Assembly (NCBI RefSeq): GCF_001641695.1 | Contig: NZ_LSEF01000092.1 | Coordinates: forward strand, 1 to 64,000 | From: Bradyrhizobium neotropicale | GTDB lineage: Bacteria > Pseudomonadota > Alphaproteobacteria > Rhizobiales > Xanthobacteraceae | DNA: 64,000 nt | Direction: 5' to 3' | Made by a program: the position numbers and the translations under genes | Part shown: positions 7,732 to 15,389 of the stretch, one piece after another | Layout: each line of letters begins with the position of its first letter | Position numbering within the stretch: the stretch's first letter is position 1 | Notes under the pieces: model-generated | Seen by the model: the letters and a program-made list of their open reading frames with translations, nothing else | Database searches by the model: none | What the model was told of the DNA's origin: nothing

Positions 7732-9012
7732 TCACTCGTACCGGAGCGCTTCGACAGGGTCGAGGCGCGCGGCGCGCCAGGACGGATAGAGCGTCGCCAG
7801 GAACGACAGCGTCAGCGCCATGATGACCACCGCCGTGGTCTCGCCGATGTCGATCTCGGCGGGCAGCTTCGAGAGGAAGTAGAGCTCCGGCGAGAACAGC
7901 TCGGTGCTGGTCAACCAGGACAGGAACTGCCGGATCGACTCGATGTTGAGGCAGATCACGAGCCCGACGATGAAGCCGACCAGCGTGCCGACCACGCCGA
8001 TCGAGGCGCCCGTGATCAGGAAGATCCGCATGATGGAGCCTTGCGAGGCGCCCATCGTGCGCAGGATCGCGATGTCACTGCCCTTGTCCTTCACCAGCAT
8101 GATCAGGCCGGAGACGATGTTCAGCGCCGCGACCAGCACGATCATGGTCAGGATCAGGAACATCACGTTGCGCTCGACCTGGAGCGCGTTGAAGAAGGTC
8201 GAGTTGCGCTGCCGCCAGTCGACCAGGAACACCGGGCGGCCCGCGGCCTCCGTCACCGACTTGCGAAAGGCGTCGATCCGGTCGGGATTGGTGGTGAACA
8301 CCTCGATCGAGGTGACGTCGTTGCTGCGGTTGAAATAGGCCTGCGCTTCCGCAAGCGGCATGAACACGAAGCCGAGATCGTATTCGGACATGCCGATCTC
8401 GAACACGGCGACGATCTTGTAGGGCTTGATGCGCGGCGTCGTGCCCATCGGCGTGACCGCCCCCTTCGGCGCAACCAGCGTGATGCTGTCGCCGGCATGG
8501 AGCGACAACTGGTCGGCAAGCCGCCGGCCGATCGCAACGCCCTGCCCCTCGTCAAAGCCCTCGATCGAGCCCTGCTTGATGTTCTTGGCAATCGAGGTGA
8601 GGTTGTTGAGGTCGTCGGCGCGGATGCCGCGGACCAGCACGCCAGAGGCATTCCAGGGCGAGGACGCCAGCGCCTGGCCGTCGACGACGGGGGCCGCGAG
8701 TCGGATGCCCTGCACCTGGCTGATGCGTTCGGCGACGTCCTTCCAGTCGGTCAGCGGCGATTCCAGCGGCTGGACCAGGATATGGCCGTTGAGGCCCAAA
8801 ATCTTGTCGAGCAGCTCTTTGCGGAAGCCGTTCATCACGGCCATGACGATGATCAGCGTGGCGACGCCGAGCATGATGCCGAGGAAGGAGAACCCGGCGA
8901 TGACCGAGATGAATCCTTCCTTGCGGCGCGCCCGCAGGTAACGCGCCGACAGCATCCACTCGAATGGCGCGAAAGGCGCGGTTTGCACGGTTTCGGTCAT
9001 GGCCTCATCCAT
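7732..9012 (-). CDS. lolC: lipoprotein-releasing system permease LolC/LolE
   Basis: The 426-residue membrane protein has the LolC/E plan: a first helix near residues 35-60 (FISVIAGFSFLGIMLGVATL), a large periplasmic domain to about residue 275, then three C-terminal helices and the closing RAARLDPVEALRYE signature. It pairs with LolD. Only one LolC/E-type gene is present here, so the complex may use a homodimer or a second gene elsewhere; the lolC symbol therefore does not separate it from lolE. In-frame ATGs at 9012 and 9000 are both possible. Confidence 0.92.
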   Translation of the reverse strand: MDEAMTETVQTAPFAPFEWMLSARYLRARRKEGFISVIAGFSFLGIMLGVATLIIVMAVMNGFRKELLDKILGLNGHILVQPLESPLTDWKDVAERISQVQGIRLAAPVVDGQALASSPWNASGVLVRGIRADDLNNLTSIAKNIKQGSIEGFDEGQGVAIGRRLADQLSLHAGDSITLVAPKGAVTPMGTTPRIKPYKIVAVFEIGMSEYDLGFVFMPLAEAQAYFNRSNDVTSIEVFTTNPDRIDAFRKSVTEAAGRPVFLVDWRQRNSTFFNALQVERNVMFLILTMIVLVAALNIVSGLIMLVKDKGSDIAILRTMGASQGSIMRIFLITGASIGVVGTLVGFIVGLVICLNIESIRQFLSWLTSTELFSPELYFLSKLPAEIDIGETTAVVIMALTLSFLATLYPSWRAARLDPVEALRYE

Positions 9013-9085
9013 CGCTCGATAATCCCATGATTCGGGGTCAATTGTGGCCGGATTGGCAGCCTCGATATCGCGCGATGAACAATAT

Positions 9086-10405
9086 TCAGCCGACCAGGCG
9101 AGCGACCGCGTCGGCCGGCGACATGGTCTCGCGGGCGCCGTCGCTACGGCGCTTGATCTCGACCTTGCCGTCGGCGAGCCCCTTCGGGCCTATCATGATC
9201 TGCCAGGGAATGCCGATCAGATCGGCAGCGGCGAATTTGGCGCCGGCGCGCTGGTCGGTGTCGTCATAGAGCACGTCGACGCCCTTGGCGCTGAGCTCGG
9301 CATAGAGCTTTTCGCAGGCCGCATCGACCGCGGCGTCGCCCTGCTTGAGGTTCAGCACCACGGCGCGGAACGGGGCCACCGCCTCCGGCCATTTGATGCC
9401 GGCATCGTCATGGCAGGCCTCGATGATGGCACCGAGCAGGCGGGAGACGCCGACGCCGTAGGAACCACCATGGATCGGCACGTCGACGCCGTCGGGACCC
9501 GCCACCAGCGCCTTCATCGGCTCGGAGTACTTCGTGCCGAAATAGAAGATCTGGCCGACCTCGATGCCGCGAGTGTTGAGCCGCTTGTCCTCGGGCACTT
9601 CCTTTTCGAAGCGCGCGGCGTCATGGACGTCCTCGGTGGCGGCGTAGACCGACGTCCATTGCTTGATGATCGGCGTCAGATCGCCGTCATAGTCGACGTC
9701 CTCGCCCGGCACGGGAAGATCCAGCACGTCGCGATTAATGAACACGCCGGATTCGCCGGTTTCGGCGAGCACGATGAACTCGTGGCTGAGATCGCCGCCG
9801 ATCGGGCCGGTCTCGGCGCGCATCGGGATCGCCTTCAGCCCCATCCGCGCGAAGGTGCGCAAATAGGCGACGAACATCTTGTTGTAGGCGACGCGCGCGC
9901 CCGCTTCACTGAGATCGAAGGAATAGGCGTCCTTCATCAGGAATTCGCGACCGCGCATCACGCCGAAGCGCGGACGCTGCTCGTCGCGGAATTTCCATTG
10001 GATATGATAGAGATTGAGCGGGAGGTTCTTGTACGACTTCACATAGGCGCGGAAGATCTCGGTGATCATTTCCTCGTTGGTCGGCCCGTACAGGAGCTCG
10101 CGCTTGTGACGGTCGGCAATGCGCAGCATCTCCGGGCCATAGGCATCGTAGCGGCCGCTCTCGCGCCAGAGGTCGGCGAGCTGGAGCGTCGGCATCAACA
10201 GTTCCAGCGCGCCGGAACGGTCCTGCTCCTCGCGCACGATCTGCTCGATCTTCTTCAGCACCCGGAAGCCCAGCGGCAGCCAGGCATAGATGCCGGCCGC
10301 TTCCTGCCGGATCATGCCGGCGCGCAGCATCAGGCGATGCGAGACGATCTCCGCCTCTTTCGGATTTTCCTTCAGGATGGGCAGAAAGAACCGCGACAAC
10401 CGCAT
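9086..10405 (-). CDS. proS: prolyl-tRNA synthetase, short alphaproteobacterial type
   Basis: The 439-residue class II synthetase charges tRNA-Pro with proline. Visible are the start MRLSRFFLPILKENPKEAEI, class II motif 2 (KFRDEQRPRFGVMRGREFLMKDAYSF, written here in part as FRDEQRPRFGVMRGREFLMK), and motif 3 (GGSYGVGVSRLLGAIIEACH). The length and the lack of a large editing insertion between motifs 2 and 3 fit the short ProRS of Rhizobiales. It is the first gene before lolC and lolD in the same direction. Confidence 0.95.
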   Translation of the reverse strand: MRLSRFFLPILKENPKEAEIVSHRLMLRAGMIRQEAAGIYAWLPLGFRVLKKIEQIVREEQDRSGALELLMPTLQLADLWRESGRYDAYGPEMLRIADRHKRELLYGPTNEEMITEIFRAYVKSYKNLPLNLYHIQWKFRDEQRPRFGVMRGREFLMKDAYSFDLSEAGARVAYNKMFVAYLRTFARMGLKAIPMRAETGPIGGDLSHEFIVLAETGESGVFINRDVLDLPVPGEDVDYDGDLTPIIKQWTSVYAATEDVHDAARFEKEVPEDKRLNTRGIEVGQIFYFGTKYSEPMKALVAGPDGVDVPIHGGSYGVGVSRLLGAIIEACHDDAGIKWPEAVAPFRAVVLNLKQGDAAVDAACEKLYAELSAKGVDVLYDDTDQRAGAKFAAADLIGIPWQIMIGPKGLADGKVEIKRRSDGARETMSPADAVARLVG

Positions 10406-10558
10406 GGAGACACTCGAAGAATCAGTGAGGGGTTGCAGTGAAACCGGATTGGGAGCGAAAACACAAGACCGGGAATGAGGAAAAGCTGCTAACGCAGGGA
10501 AATTCCTGTCATTTTTCCGTCGACTTCAGGTTCAGCTTGAACCGCCCTGTCCGGGACC

Positions 10559-12121
10559 TCACGGCGGCGCGACCTCGAGCTCGTCCTCGAGCGTGATCTT
10601 CTCGAAATCGGTCACGAGGGCGTCAATTCGCACATGCCAGCGGCCGGCGAAGGGCAGCTCGGACTTGCGCACATGCCAGTAGCCGTCCGGCCCCAGTTTG
10701 GCCTCGCGCTCCATCGGCTCGATGCCGCGCTCGGGCAGGCTCAGGGTCAGCGTCGCCTCCTTGGCCTTCAGCGGCGTCGCCTCGCCGGTCATGAGCTGGA
10801 GCACGAAATCGTTCGTGCCGGCCTTGCCAGGCGAAACCAGCACCTGGAACATCGCCTTGTCGCTGTGGATGTGGATCGCCAGCGGCGTCTCCGGAACAAT
10901 GGTCCGCGGCGGCGGCGTGAAGCGCCAGCCGGCGACGACGGCGAAGATGCCAAGAGCAATTCCGCATTCGAGGAGGATTGAGTGCTTCAGCGCCGGTGCG
11001 GCCTTGTGATCGCGCGCGATTGCCGGTGTCAGACGGAAGCGATTGAGCGCGGCGAGCGCCAGCAACACGAGAACCAGCGCCAGTTTGATCGAGAGGATGA
11101 AACCGTATCGGGTCTCGACCAGCGCGGCCAGATTTTCGAGCTGGATAATCGCCAGCGCGAGGCCGGTCAGAGCCAGCACGGCGACCACTGGCACGGCGAT
11201 CCGAGAGAAGCGGTTCAGGATTGGCAATGTTGCGGCCGTGGGGTTCGACGCCAGCGCGGCGAGCGGCGCGAGAGCGCCGATCCAGTAGGCGACGCCGAGG
11301 CCATGCAGGAACATGGCCGGCCGCGTCAACATCTCGGGCGGCGCGGTTGCCGCGTGCCCGGTCATGGCGAGCGACAGTCCAACGCCGACGAATGCGATCA
11401 CCGATAGCCTACATGCATCCGCCGCCCGCTGGAGCGCAAACAGACTGATCAGCATGGCCGCGATGGCAACAAGCAATGCCGGCCCGGCGCTGGTCGCGAA
11501 TGCAACCTTCCAGGGCGCCGACGTCAACAGCGCCGCAGCTGACAGGCCGAGGAGATCGGCGCCCACCAGGCCAAGCGAGGCCACCGCGCCCAGCACCCCA
11601 ACGAAGAGCGCCGCACGCGGCACGGCCGTTCCGACGGTCGATCCGGCGATCGCGCGCGCAAAGAACACACCACCGACGCCGACGAAGAGCCCGAGGTAGA
11701 GACCGATCCGCGCCAGCCAGATCAGGATATTCAATCCGCCGTCCGCATTTGCGGGCGGCTTCGTTGCCGTAGGCACGCCGACCGAGAAGGTCACCGATCC
11801 CGCGACCGGGTGGCCATCCTGGGAAATGACGCGATAGCTGACCACCGCCGTGCCCTGTGGCAGGCCCGCCGGCATGGCGATCGAGATCGTCTCACCGGAT
11901 GCGCTGACGCGGGTATCGTCGCGCGCCCTCCCCGCACCGTCGATGAGGCGGATCGTACCGGGCGTCACGGCCTCGTTGAAGCGCAGCTCCACCGCCTTCG
12001 GCGCGCTCGTCAATATGCTGCCGCTCGCCGGCTCGACCGAGATCAGCGCCGCGTGTGCCCGGGCGCCGGTCGCGAAACCGGCGACAAGGAGCAGCGTCGC
12101 GAGCGCGCCGAGAAAGCGCAT
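10559..12121 (-). CDS. CopC-CopD fusion, copper resistance/uptake membrane protein
   Basis: The ~520-residue protein has a signal peptide ending ...ATGARA, then a CopC domain starting with a mature N-terminal His (HAALISVEPASGS), then about eight membrane helices of the CopD type (GLNILIWLARIGLYLGLFVG onward), then a C-terminal periplasmic domain (HIHSDKAMFQVLVSPGKAG). CopC binds copper in the periplasm and CopD moves it across the inner membrane. ATG at 12121 starts the signal peptide; a longer upstream ORF overlaps the previous gene and is not needed. Start and YcnI stop overlap as TGATG. Last gene of the operon. Confidence 0.9.
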   Translation of the reverse strand: MRFLGALATLLLVAGFATGARAHAALISVEPASGSILTSAPKAVELRFNEAVTPGTIRLIDGAGRARDDTRVSASGETISIAMPAGLPQGTAVVSYRVISQDGHPVAGSVTFSVGVPTATKPPANADGGLNILIWLARIGLYLGLFVGVGGVFFARAIAGSTVGTAVPRAALFVGVLGAVASLGLVGADLLGLSAAALLTSAPWKVAFATSAGPALLVAIAAMLISLFALQRAADACRLSVIAFVGVGLSLAMTGHAATAPPEMLTRPAMFLHGLGVAYWIGALAPLAALASNPTAATLPILNRFSRIAVPVVAVLALTGLALAIIQLENLAALVETRYGFILSIKLALVLVLLALAALNRFRLTPAIARDHKAAPALKHSILLECGIALGIFAVVAGWRFTPPPRTIVPETPLAIHIHSDKAMFQVLVSPGKAGTNDFVLQLMTGEATPLKAKEATLTLSLPERGIEPMEREAKLGPDGYWHVRKSELPFAGRWHVRIDALVTDFEKITLEDELEVAPP

Positions 12122-12636
12122 CAGGGCTTTGGCAGGAGTTTTACGCCCGGTGCCGGCGACTTGCTCTCGGAATGCCCTGCTCCCTCCGTGGGGATCTCGA
12201 TCCAGCGGCTGACGCCGGTCTCGCACTCCTGGACGACGGGAAAATACAAGGTCGTGTTCGGCTTGAGCGAGTCAGCGAGGACGGTATGCATGATGAACTC
12301 GTCATAGTTCTTGTCCGAGAGCCTGCCGCCGGACCACGCCACCTCCTTGACGCCCGAGGAGAGCTTGTTGCCGTGATAGTCGTACTCGCTGGCATATTTG
12401 CCCTCGACGACGTCGACGTTCCAGCCCGCCTTCGGCATCGGCTTCACCGCGATTACGCCTTCCGGGATCTGCACGCGGATCTTCACCGTGGGCGAGCCCG
12501 CGCAGCCATGCGGCACAGCGAATACGGCCTCGTACGATGCTCCGACCGTGGCCTGCTTCGTTTCCAGAGTGACATGCGCGGCCGCCGGCGATGCGACGAG
12601 CGCGGCGATCAGGATCAGGCAGGATCGCTTCGACAT
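12121..12636 (-). CDS. YcnI family (DUF1775) copper-binding exported protein
   Basis: This 171-residue protein has a signal peptide (MSKRSCLILIAALVASPAAA) followed directly by HVTLETKQATVG, so the mature protein should begin with His. In studied YcnI proteins that His is part of a copper site. The DUF1775 pattern (FAVPHGC, VKIRVQIPEGVIAVKPMP, GWNVDV) is clear. ATG at 12636 has GGAAGAGG seven bases upstream; a GTG at 12660 overlaps the previous gene. It probably delivers or buffers copper for the downstream CopCD fusion. Confidence 0.9.
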   Translation of the reverse strand: MSKRSCLILIAALVASPAAAHVTLETKQATVGASYEAVFAVPHGCAGSPTVKIRVQIPEGVIAVKPMPKAGWNVDVVEGKYASEYDYHGNKLSSGVKEVAWSGGRLSDKNYDEFIMHTVLADSLKPNTTLYFPVVQECETGVSRWIEIPTEGAGHSESKSPAPGVKLLPKP

Positions 12637-12656
12637 GTTCGGCCTCTTCCACAGGG

Positions 12657-13079
12657 TCACTTGATCAGGATCGGCGATTCCACGCTCACATGATCGGCCT
12701 CGGAGATCGAAATACCAAGACCCAGCATCCAGCGTCCGGGCGTCAACTGCGCCACCTTCACGCGCCAGCCCTCATCGCCGTCGCGCGAGGCCTCAACCGG
12801 CGCCAGCTTCTTGCCGGTCTGCATGTCCGCGAGCGTCACCGACACGGCTTTCGCAGTTAGCGGCGCCTCGTCGGTGGTCTCGAGCTGGATGGTGATCTCG
12901 ACCGGACCCGCGCGGCCAGGCGAGACCGTGACATTGGCCATCGCCTTCTCGGTGTGCAGATGCGTGAAGAAGCTGTCGTCGTCCGTCGCCGCCGCAAGCG
13001 GCGTGGCGACAACGGCGAGTAGCGCGGCTGCTCCGAGCGCAAGGCCCTTGATGGTTTGGCGCAAGGTCATGGGAATCAT
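12657..13079 (-). CDS. small periplasmic protein related to the C-terminal domain of CopCD
   Basis: The ~140-residue product begins MIPMTLRQTIKGLALG with a signal peptide to about residue 31. The mature part (FFTHLHTEKAMANVTVSPGR, AGPVEITIQLETTDEAPLTA, GWRVKVAQLTPGRWMLGLG) aligns by eye along its length with the last ~110 residues of the CopCD fusion two genes downstream (HIHSDKAMFQVLVSPGKAG, GYWHVRKSELPFAGRWHVRI). It is therefore a stand-alone copy of that YtkA/FixH-like domain. The His-x-His pair near its start may bind copper; that is inference. Confidence 0.8.
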   Translation of the reverse strand: MIPMTLRQTIKGLALGAAALLAVVATPLAAATDDDSFFTHLHTEKAMANVTVSPGRAGPVEITIQLETTDEAPLTAKAVSVTLADMQTGKKLAPVEASRDGDEGWRVKVAQLTPGRWMLGLGISISEADHVSVESPILIK

Positions 13080-13090
13080 GATCGGTTCCC

Positions 13091-13624
13091 TCACATCTTC
13101 ATTCCCGAATGATCCGGCATTTTCTTCATTTCCATGTGTCCGGAGTGGCCTGCATCGCCGGGCGCCTGCGCGCCGACGCCCTGGACGTCGAGGGAGATCG
13201 CGACCTTGCCGGCCTTCTCGAACTCCAGCGTCACCGGAACCTTGTCGCCCTGCTTGAGCGGCCCCTTCAGCTCCTGAAGCATCAAATGAAAACCACCGGG
13301 TGCGAGCTTCACGGTCTTGCCGGGATCAATCGCAAGTCCCTTGTCGAGCGCGCGCATCTTCATCACGCCATTGTCCATCGCCATCTCATGGACGTCGGCC
13401 TTGCCCGCAATCTCAGTCGAGACGCTGACGAGCCTGTCCGGCGCCGTCCCCTTGTTCTCGATGGTGAGATAGCCGCCGGCGACCTTTGCGCCGCTCGGCG
13501 TCGCCCGGCTCCAGGCCTGCGAGATCACGAGGTCGCCGGCCTTGACGTCGTCGGCGCGTGCGGGGGCAGCGATGAGAGCGAGAGCGAACGTTGCGAGCAG
13601 CAGATTTTGTACGATAGCCTTCAT
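13091..13624 (-). CDS. periplasmic copper chaperone PCu(A)C
   Basis: The 177-residue protein has a signal peptide ending ...APARA, a cupredoxin-like domain and the PCu(A)C copper motif: VHEMAMDNGVMKM (His and Met ligands near residues 78-90) and GGFHLMLQ (His-x-Met near 112). The C terminus adds a His/Met-rich tail (GHSGHMEMKKMPDHSGMKM). PCu(A)C proteins carry Cu(I) to cytochrome oxidase assembly, often with Sco or TlpA proteins. The TlpA-like gene lies immediately upstream. Start at 13624 begins the signal peptide; a longer ORF in this frame runs through the neighbouring gene and was rejected. Confidence 0.93.
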   Translation of the reverse strand: MKAIVQNLLLATFALALIAAPARADDVKAGDLVISQAWSRATPSGAKVAGGYLTIENKGTAPDRLVSVSTEIAGKADVHEMAMDNGVMKMRALDKGLAIDPGKTVKLAPGGFHLMLQELKGPLKQGDKVPVTLEFEKAGKVAISLDVQGVGAQAPGDAGHSGHMEMKKMPDHSGMKM

Positions 13625-13653
13625 GTCGGGTCTCCTTTTTTGCAGACTGAGCA

Positions 13654-14151
13654 TCAGTGTGAGAAGCGTTGTTCGGCGGACCATTTCTCGAGATCGGCAA
13701 TTTCGGCCGAACCTTCGATCGTCGTGATGGTCCCGTTCTGAGAGATCAGCATTGTCCGGGGAATGTCGCCCTGCCAGGCAGGATCGATCTCGAACCTCAA
13801 TCGCTCGACAAAGCCGTCGCTGAATATGAAATTCTCGGTCGACGACAGCCCCGCCTTGTCGAGCATGGATTGCGCCGCTGCCGGCAGATTCGGCACGAGA
13901 TCGGCACTGATCGTGATGACATCGATATCCGGGTGGTCTTTCGCAAACTGCCCGAGCAGTGGCAGCTCGACCTTGCAAGGCCCGCAAGTCACGCCCCAGA
14001 AATGCACGAGCGTTGGACGACCGGCGTGATCCCGGAGGACGCGTTGCCAGGTGCCGCGCTCGAAAGGTTTGAGAGCCGGCTGCGCTCCAAGAGCAGATCC
14101 CGACGCGAGCAGGATGCCCAGGCACAGAATGCCAGCAATTCGACGCTTCAT
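13654..14151 (-). CDS. TlpA-like thioredoxin-fold protein
   Basis: The 165-residue protein has a signal peptide (MKRRIAGILCLGILLASGSALG) and a thioredoxin-like domain with the redox motif WGVTCGPCKVELP near residues 52-64 and a cis-Pro region (GDIPRTMLISQNG). Thiol reductases of this kind keep copper-site cysteines of CuA assembly proteins reduced. Its neighbours suggest that target here. ATG at 14151 overlaps the stop of the upstream gene by four bases. Confidence 0.9.
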   Translation of the reverse strand: MKRRIAGILCLGILLASGSALGAQPALKPFERGTWQRVLRDHAGRPTLVHFWGVTCGPCKVELPLLGQFAKDHPDIDVITISADLVPNLPAAAQSMLDKAGLSSTENFIFSDGFVERLRFEIDPAWQGDIPRTMLISQNGTITTIEGSAEIADLEKWSAEQRFSH

Positions 14152-15389
14152 GGCTGGTCCTCGATCGGCATGAGACGATAGCCATCCGCCTTCGTCATCC
14201 ATGACAGATAGGACTGCCGGCCATTGGAGACGAGCAAGGGATGGTCGGATGTGTCAGTCGTGCTCGAAATGGTCTTGGGCGGCGACCACGTCGCGCCATC
14301 GTCACGGGAGATCATCATCTGGACCGTGGTCTTCTCGCCGTCGAACTCCTTCCAGACCATCACCGTTTCCGCTGCGCCCGCGAGCACAAAGGGCCGCGCC
14401 GGATTGCGATCTGGCCGTCCCACCGCCATGGGCGCAGAGAATGTCCGGCCCTCGTCGCGCGAGTGCGCGTAGAACAATCCCTTCCGCGCTTTCCCGTTCG
14501 TATACCAGGCGACGTGATAGGTCCCGTTTGGCGCAACCGTCAGGCTCGGCCCGTGATGCGGGCACGCATTGATCTGCCAATCGTCGTTGCTGACCCGATG
14601 GATTTCACCTGGGGTCGAGACGTCAGTGAACGTCATCACCGCGTGATCGCGTACGCCGCCCTCGAAGATATTCCTGAAGATCACGACGGGCCGCCCCGCC
14701 GCCGCGAAGGCCAGACCCAACCGGCAACATTCGCAGGTGTTGTCGTGCGCGAGACGGGCCTCCGCGTAGGTCGCTCCGCCATCACGTGACGACGCGAAGA
14801 AGAGCCCTGCCCCATCGTATTTCTGACCCGCCTGCTTCGCAGGGACACGATTCCGCTTGTCGAGCCAGGCGGCAAAGACCGTCCCATCCTGATCGAGCGC
14901 CAGCGCCTCAAAGCGTTGGCTCTCATTGTTTGCGGTGATCGGCCTCAATTCGGCAAAACTCTTCCCGCCGTCGGCCGAGCGCGTGTAAAGCACCTGACCG
15001 TTGAATGCTTCATCCCTGAATGTCGCGAACGCGAGCGCGATTCCGCCCTGACGATCGACCACGATTTTGGGCCGGGCGTCCGGCCCCCAATCAAGATTCA
15101 ACCCCCTTGCTGTGACCTGGACAGGCGCTGAAAAAGTGTGTCCCGCATCATGCGAGTTTGCGACGGACACCTGCCCTCCCGCCATCCAGACCAGCCACAG
15201 CGTCCCGTCGTGACCGAACGCAGGCGTCGCCTTGGTCGCACAGCGTAACATGGGCTCTTCGCAGGCGGCTTCGGACGCATGCTGACCATGCATCTGTCCG
15301 TGCGCTGCGCCTTGCAAACATGCAAGAGCGAGTATCCCGAGCAAGCCACTTCGAACCATGGCCCTACTCCCTGCGAGAGCCCGCATCAT
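14148..15389 (-). CDS. secreted BNR-repeat (sialidase-fold) protein of copper operon
   Basis: The 413-residue protein has a signal peptide (about residues 1-29), then several Asp-box-like turns (SHDAGHTFSAPV, SADGGKSFAEL, SRDGGATYAEA, SRDEGRTFSAP, SRDDGATWSPP), which mark a beta-propeller of the sialidase fold. The catalytic Arg triad of true sialidases could not be confirmed, and the setting argues against sugar cleavage. It carries His and Met near the mature start (HGQMHGQH), a CECC motif and CPHHGP, all possible copper ligands. Start and stop overlap both neighbours by four bases, so translation is likely coupled. Confidence 0.82.
   Translation of the reverse strand: MMRALAGSRAMVRSGLLGILALACLQGAAHGQMHGQHASEAACEEPMLRCATKATPAFGHDGTLWLVWMAGGQVSVANSHDAGHTFSAPVQVTARGLNLDWGPDARPKIVVDRQGGIALAFATFRDEAFNGQVLYTRSADGGKSFAELRPITANNESQRFEALALDQDGTVFAAWLDKRNRVPAKQAGQKYDGAGLFFASSRDGGATYAEARLAHDNTCECCRLGLAFAAAGRPVVIFRNIFEGGVRDHAVMTFTDVSTPGEIHRVSNDDWQINACPHHGPSLTVAPNGTYHVAWYTNGKARKGLFYAHSRDEGRTFSAPMAVGRPDRNPARPFVLAGAAETVMVWKEFDGEKTTVQMMISRDDGATWSPPKTISSTTDTSDHPLLVSNGRQSYLSWMTKADGYRLMPIEDQP

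Noticed and set aside
14148..15389. True exo-sialidase
   Set aside because: The Asp boxes are there, but the catalytic triad was not evident and the gene is locked inside a copper operon.
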